A DNA stretch of 7,674 bases from Flavobacteriales bacterium UBA3431. GTDB lineage: Bacteria; Bacteroidota; Bacteroidia; Flavobacteriales; Schleiferiaceae. Both the position numbers and the translations under genes were made by a program. The stretch lies in contig DFSS01000011.1 in the NCBI GenBank assembly GCA_002381225.1, forward strand, positions 9,748 through 17,421. The letters run 5' to 3'. Positions 6,332 through 7,674 of this stretch are shown piece by piece; the stretch's first letter is position 1; every line of letters starts with the position of its first letter. Under the pieces are notes generated by a model. It was given only the letters and a program-made list of their open reading frames with translations. It did not search any database and was not told the origin of the DNA.

Positions 6332-6361
6332 AAAAAGGCATCCCGGAAAATCCGGGATACC
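6332..6361 (-). terminator. Intrinsic terminator of tuf
   Basis: In the RNA sense an 11-bp stem (6361-6351 with 6347-6337, one G-U pair, core UCCCGGA/UCCGGGA) closes a UUU loop and is followed at once by five U residues (6336-6332). It begins 23 nt after the tuf stop. It should end the tuf transcript, yet the 5' end of tRNA-Trp is just 6 nt past the U tract, leaving no room for a promoter between them. Confidence 0.9.
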
Positions 6362-6384
6362 TTACTTCCTTCTTTGATGTACAA

Positions 6385-7572
6385 TTACCCGATGATCTCG
6401 GTAACTTGACCAGCACCTACGGTGCGACCACCTTCGCGGATAGCGAAGCGGAGACCCTTGCTAACAGCAACGGGAGCGATCAAGTTTACGTCGATAGACA
6501 AGTTGTCACCAGGCATAACCATCTCAACTCCAGCGGGGAGCATGATTTCGCCCGTAACGTCTGTCGTACGGAGGTAGAACTGGGGACGGTACTTGTTGTG
6601 GAAAGGAGTGTGGCGACCACCTTCTTCCTTCTTCAAGATGTAGACCTCAGCCTTGAATTTGCTAGCAGGCTTCTGTGAACCTGGCTTGCAGACTACCATA
6701 CCGCGGCGGATGTCCGCCTTGTCGATACCGCGCAACAACAGACCTACGTTGTCACCTGCTTCACCGCGATCCAAGATCTTACGGAACATTTCAACACCTG
6801 TAACGGTAGAAGTCAATTTCTCGTCACCGAAACCGATGATATCCACTGCGTCACCAGTCAAGGCAACACCCGTTTCGATACGACCGGTAGCAACCGTTCC
6901 ACGACCCGTGATGGTGAATACGTCTTCGATAGGCATCAAGAAAGGCTTGTCGATTTCGCGCTCTGGCTCCTCGATCCACGCATCAACAGAGTTCATCAAC
7001 TCCATGATGGTGTCTACCCACTTCTGCTCACCGTTCAAACCACCGAGGGCCGAACCTTGGATCACAGGCGTGTTGTCGCCGTCATACTTGTAGAAAGTCA
7101 ACAAGTCACGGATTTCCATTTCAACCAACTCGAGGAGTTCCTCGTCGTCGACCATGTCCACTTTGTTCATGAACACCACGATACGGGGTACACCAACCTG
7201 GCGAGCCAAAAGGATGTGCTCGCGGGTCTGAGGCATAGGACCGTCCGTAGAAGCCACAACCAAGATTGCGCCGTCCATTTGGGCAGCACCCGTTACCATG
7301 TTCTTTACATAGTCAGCGTGACCAGGGCAATCCACGTGAGCATAGTGGCGGGCAGCCGTTTCATACTCTACGTGAGCTGTGTTGATCGTGATACCACGCT
7401 CTTTTTCTTCAGGAGCTGCGTCGATAGAATCGAAGCTACGCGCCTTAGAAAGACCTGCATTCGCCAATACCGTAGTGATGGCGGCCGTCAGGGTTGTTTT
7501 ACCGTGGTCAACGTGACCGATGGTACCGATATTCAAGTGCGGCTTGTTCCGCACGAAATTCTCCTTTGCCAT
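6385..7572 (-). CDS. tuf: Elongation factor Tu
   Basis: EF-Tu is the GTPase that delivers aminoacyl-tRNA to the ribosomal A site. The product is 395 residues, the usual Bacteroidota length. The GTPase motifs are all present: G1 GHVDHGKT (19-26), switch I with RGITIN (59-64, Thr62 for magnesium), G3 DCPGH (81-85, His85 being the catalytic histidine), G4 NKVD (136-139) and G5 SAL (174-176). Domains 2 and 3 follow, with GRGTVATGRIETG, GGRHTPFHNKYRPQF and the C-terminal FAIREGGRTVGAGQVTEIIG. The ATG at 7572 gives the canonical MAKENFVRNKPHLNIGTIGH; the frame is open to 7662 but that extension reads through tRNA-Thr. An A-rich stretch (CTTAAAACAA) precedes ATG instead of a Shine-Dalgarno. It lies 48 nt after tRNA-Thr and is closed by a strong terminator. 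Confidence 0.99.
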   Translation of the reverse strand: MAKENFVRNKPHLNIGTIGHVDHGKTTLTAAITTVLANAGLSKARSFDSIDAAPEEKERGITINTAHVEYETAARHYAHVDCPGHADYVKNMVTGAAQMDGAILVVASTDGPMPQTREHILLARQVGVPRIVVFMNKVDMVDDEELLELVEMEIRDLLTFYKYDGDNTPVIQGSALGGLNGEQKWVDTIMELMNSVDAWIEEPEREIDKPFLMPIEDVFTITGRGTVATGRIETGVALTGDAVDIIGFGDEKLTSTVTGVEMFRKILDRGEAGDNVGLLLRGIDKADIRRGMVVCKPGSQKPASKFKAEVYILKKEEGGRHTPFHNKYRPQFYLRTTDVTGEIMLPAGVEMVMPGDNLSIDVNLIAPVAVSKGLRFAIREGGRTVGAGQVTEIIG

Positions 7573-7611
7573 TTGTTTTAAGATTAAGTGATTGAACCCA
7601 AAGAAAGAAGT

Positions 7612-7620
7612 CGTTGATTG
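7612..7620 (-). repeat. 9-nt tRNA trailer repeat, copy after tRNA-Thr
   Basis: CAATCAACG in the RNA sense starts at the first base after the tRNA-Thr discriminator, matching the trailer of tRNA-Trp at 6246-6254 base for base and in the same register. The rest of the 48-nt tRNA-tuf spacer shows no further similarity. Confidence 0.6.
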
Positions 7621-7674
7621 AGCCAATGAGGGGAATTGAACCCCTGACCTTTTCCTTACCAAGGAAACGCTCTA
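7621..7674 (-). tRNA. tRNA-Thr (anticodon GGU), partial, 5' end outside window
   Basis: The 3' 54 nt are visible, from the end of the D loop (TAGAGC) to the discriminator. The anticodon stem TTTCC/GGAAA carries loop TTGGTAA, giving anticodon GGT (DNA sense) for threonine ACC/ACU codons. The variable region is followed by T arm AGGGG-TTCAATT-CCCCT and the 3' acceptor strand CATTGGC. The discriminator is T and CCA is not encoded (CAA follows). The 5' acceptor and most of the D arm lie beyond the window. A threonine tRNA ahead of tuf fits the tRNA cluster that precedes tuf in Bacteroidota and tufB in E. coli. It is probably cotranscribed with tuf, 48 nt downstream. Confidence 0.93.

Noticed and set aside
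6332..6361. Shared 11-mer CCCGGATTTTC between the tuf terminator and the early rpoB hairpin (3092-3102)
   Set aside because: In rpoB it encodes conserved residues and the match does not extend, so chance is the simplest explanation; each hairpin is reported on its own.
7573..7662. N-terminal extension of tuf to 7662
   Set aside because: It reads through the tRNA-Thr gene; the canonical EF-Tu start is at 7572.
1..7674. Search for mobile elements, CRISPR arrays, defence genes, phage attachment sites or an rpmG gene between tuf and secE
   Set aside because: None found; all coding space is taken by housekeeping genes in conserved order and no gap exceeds about 100 nt.

Overview
This window is a conserved bacterial housekeeping locus, with every gene on the minus strand. 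Read in the direction of transcription (right to left) it holds: the 3' part of a tRNA-Thr(GGU), tuf (EF-Tu), tRNA-Trp(CCA), secE, nusG, rplK (L11), rplA (L1), rplJ (L10), rplL (L7/L12), and rpoB (RNA polymerase beta). rpoB runs off the left edge after about 1,052 codons. All long plus-strand open frames are shadows of these genes.

The organism is most likely a member of Bacteroidota (Flavobacteriia or a relative). The gene order tRNA-Thr, tuf, tRNA-Trp, secE, nusG, rplKAJL, rpoB is common there. The EF-Tu is 395 residues and the rifampicin-region sequence (FFGTNQLSQFMDQTNPLSE) is of the Bacteroidota type. None of the starts has a convincing Shine-Dalgarno sequence, and several have A-rich upstream stretches, also typical of the phylum. 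Base composition looks close to half G+C by eye. Genus or family cannot be fixed from this.

Layout: the right end (6385-7674) is the tRNA-Thr and tuf unit, closed by a textbook intrinsic terminator at 6332-6361. The terminator stops only 6 nt before the 5' end of tRNA-Trp. The middle (4236-6325) holds tRNA-Trp, secE, nusG, rplK and rplA, mostly tightly packed (nusG starts 4 nt after secE, rplA 11 nt after rplK), with one 93-nt gap before rplK that can fold into two abutting hairpins. The left part (1-4223) holds rplJ, rplL and rpoB; a strong 17-bp hairpin lies in the rplL-rpoB spacer, and a second terminator-like structure lies inside the first 34 codons of rpoB.

Functionally the genes serve translation elongation (EF-Tu, the L11/L10/L12 stalk base and stalk, the L1 stalk), protein export (SecE), transcription elongation (NusG) and the polymerase core (RpoB). 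This is not a novel system. The points worth checking are regulatory: the three terminator-like structures, an identical 9-nt trailer directly after both tRNAs, and the lack of room for a classical L10 leader ahead of rplJ.
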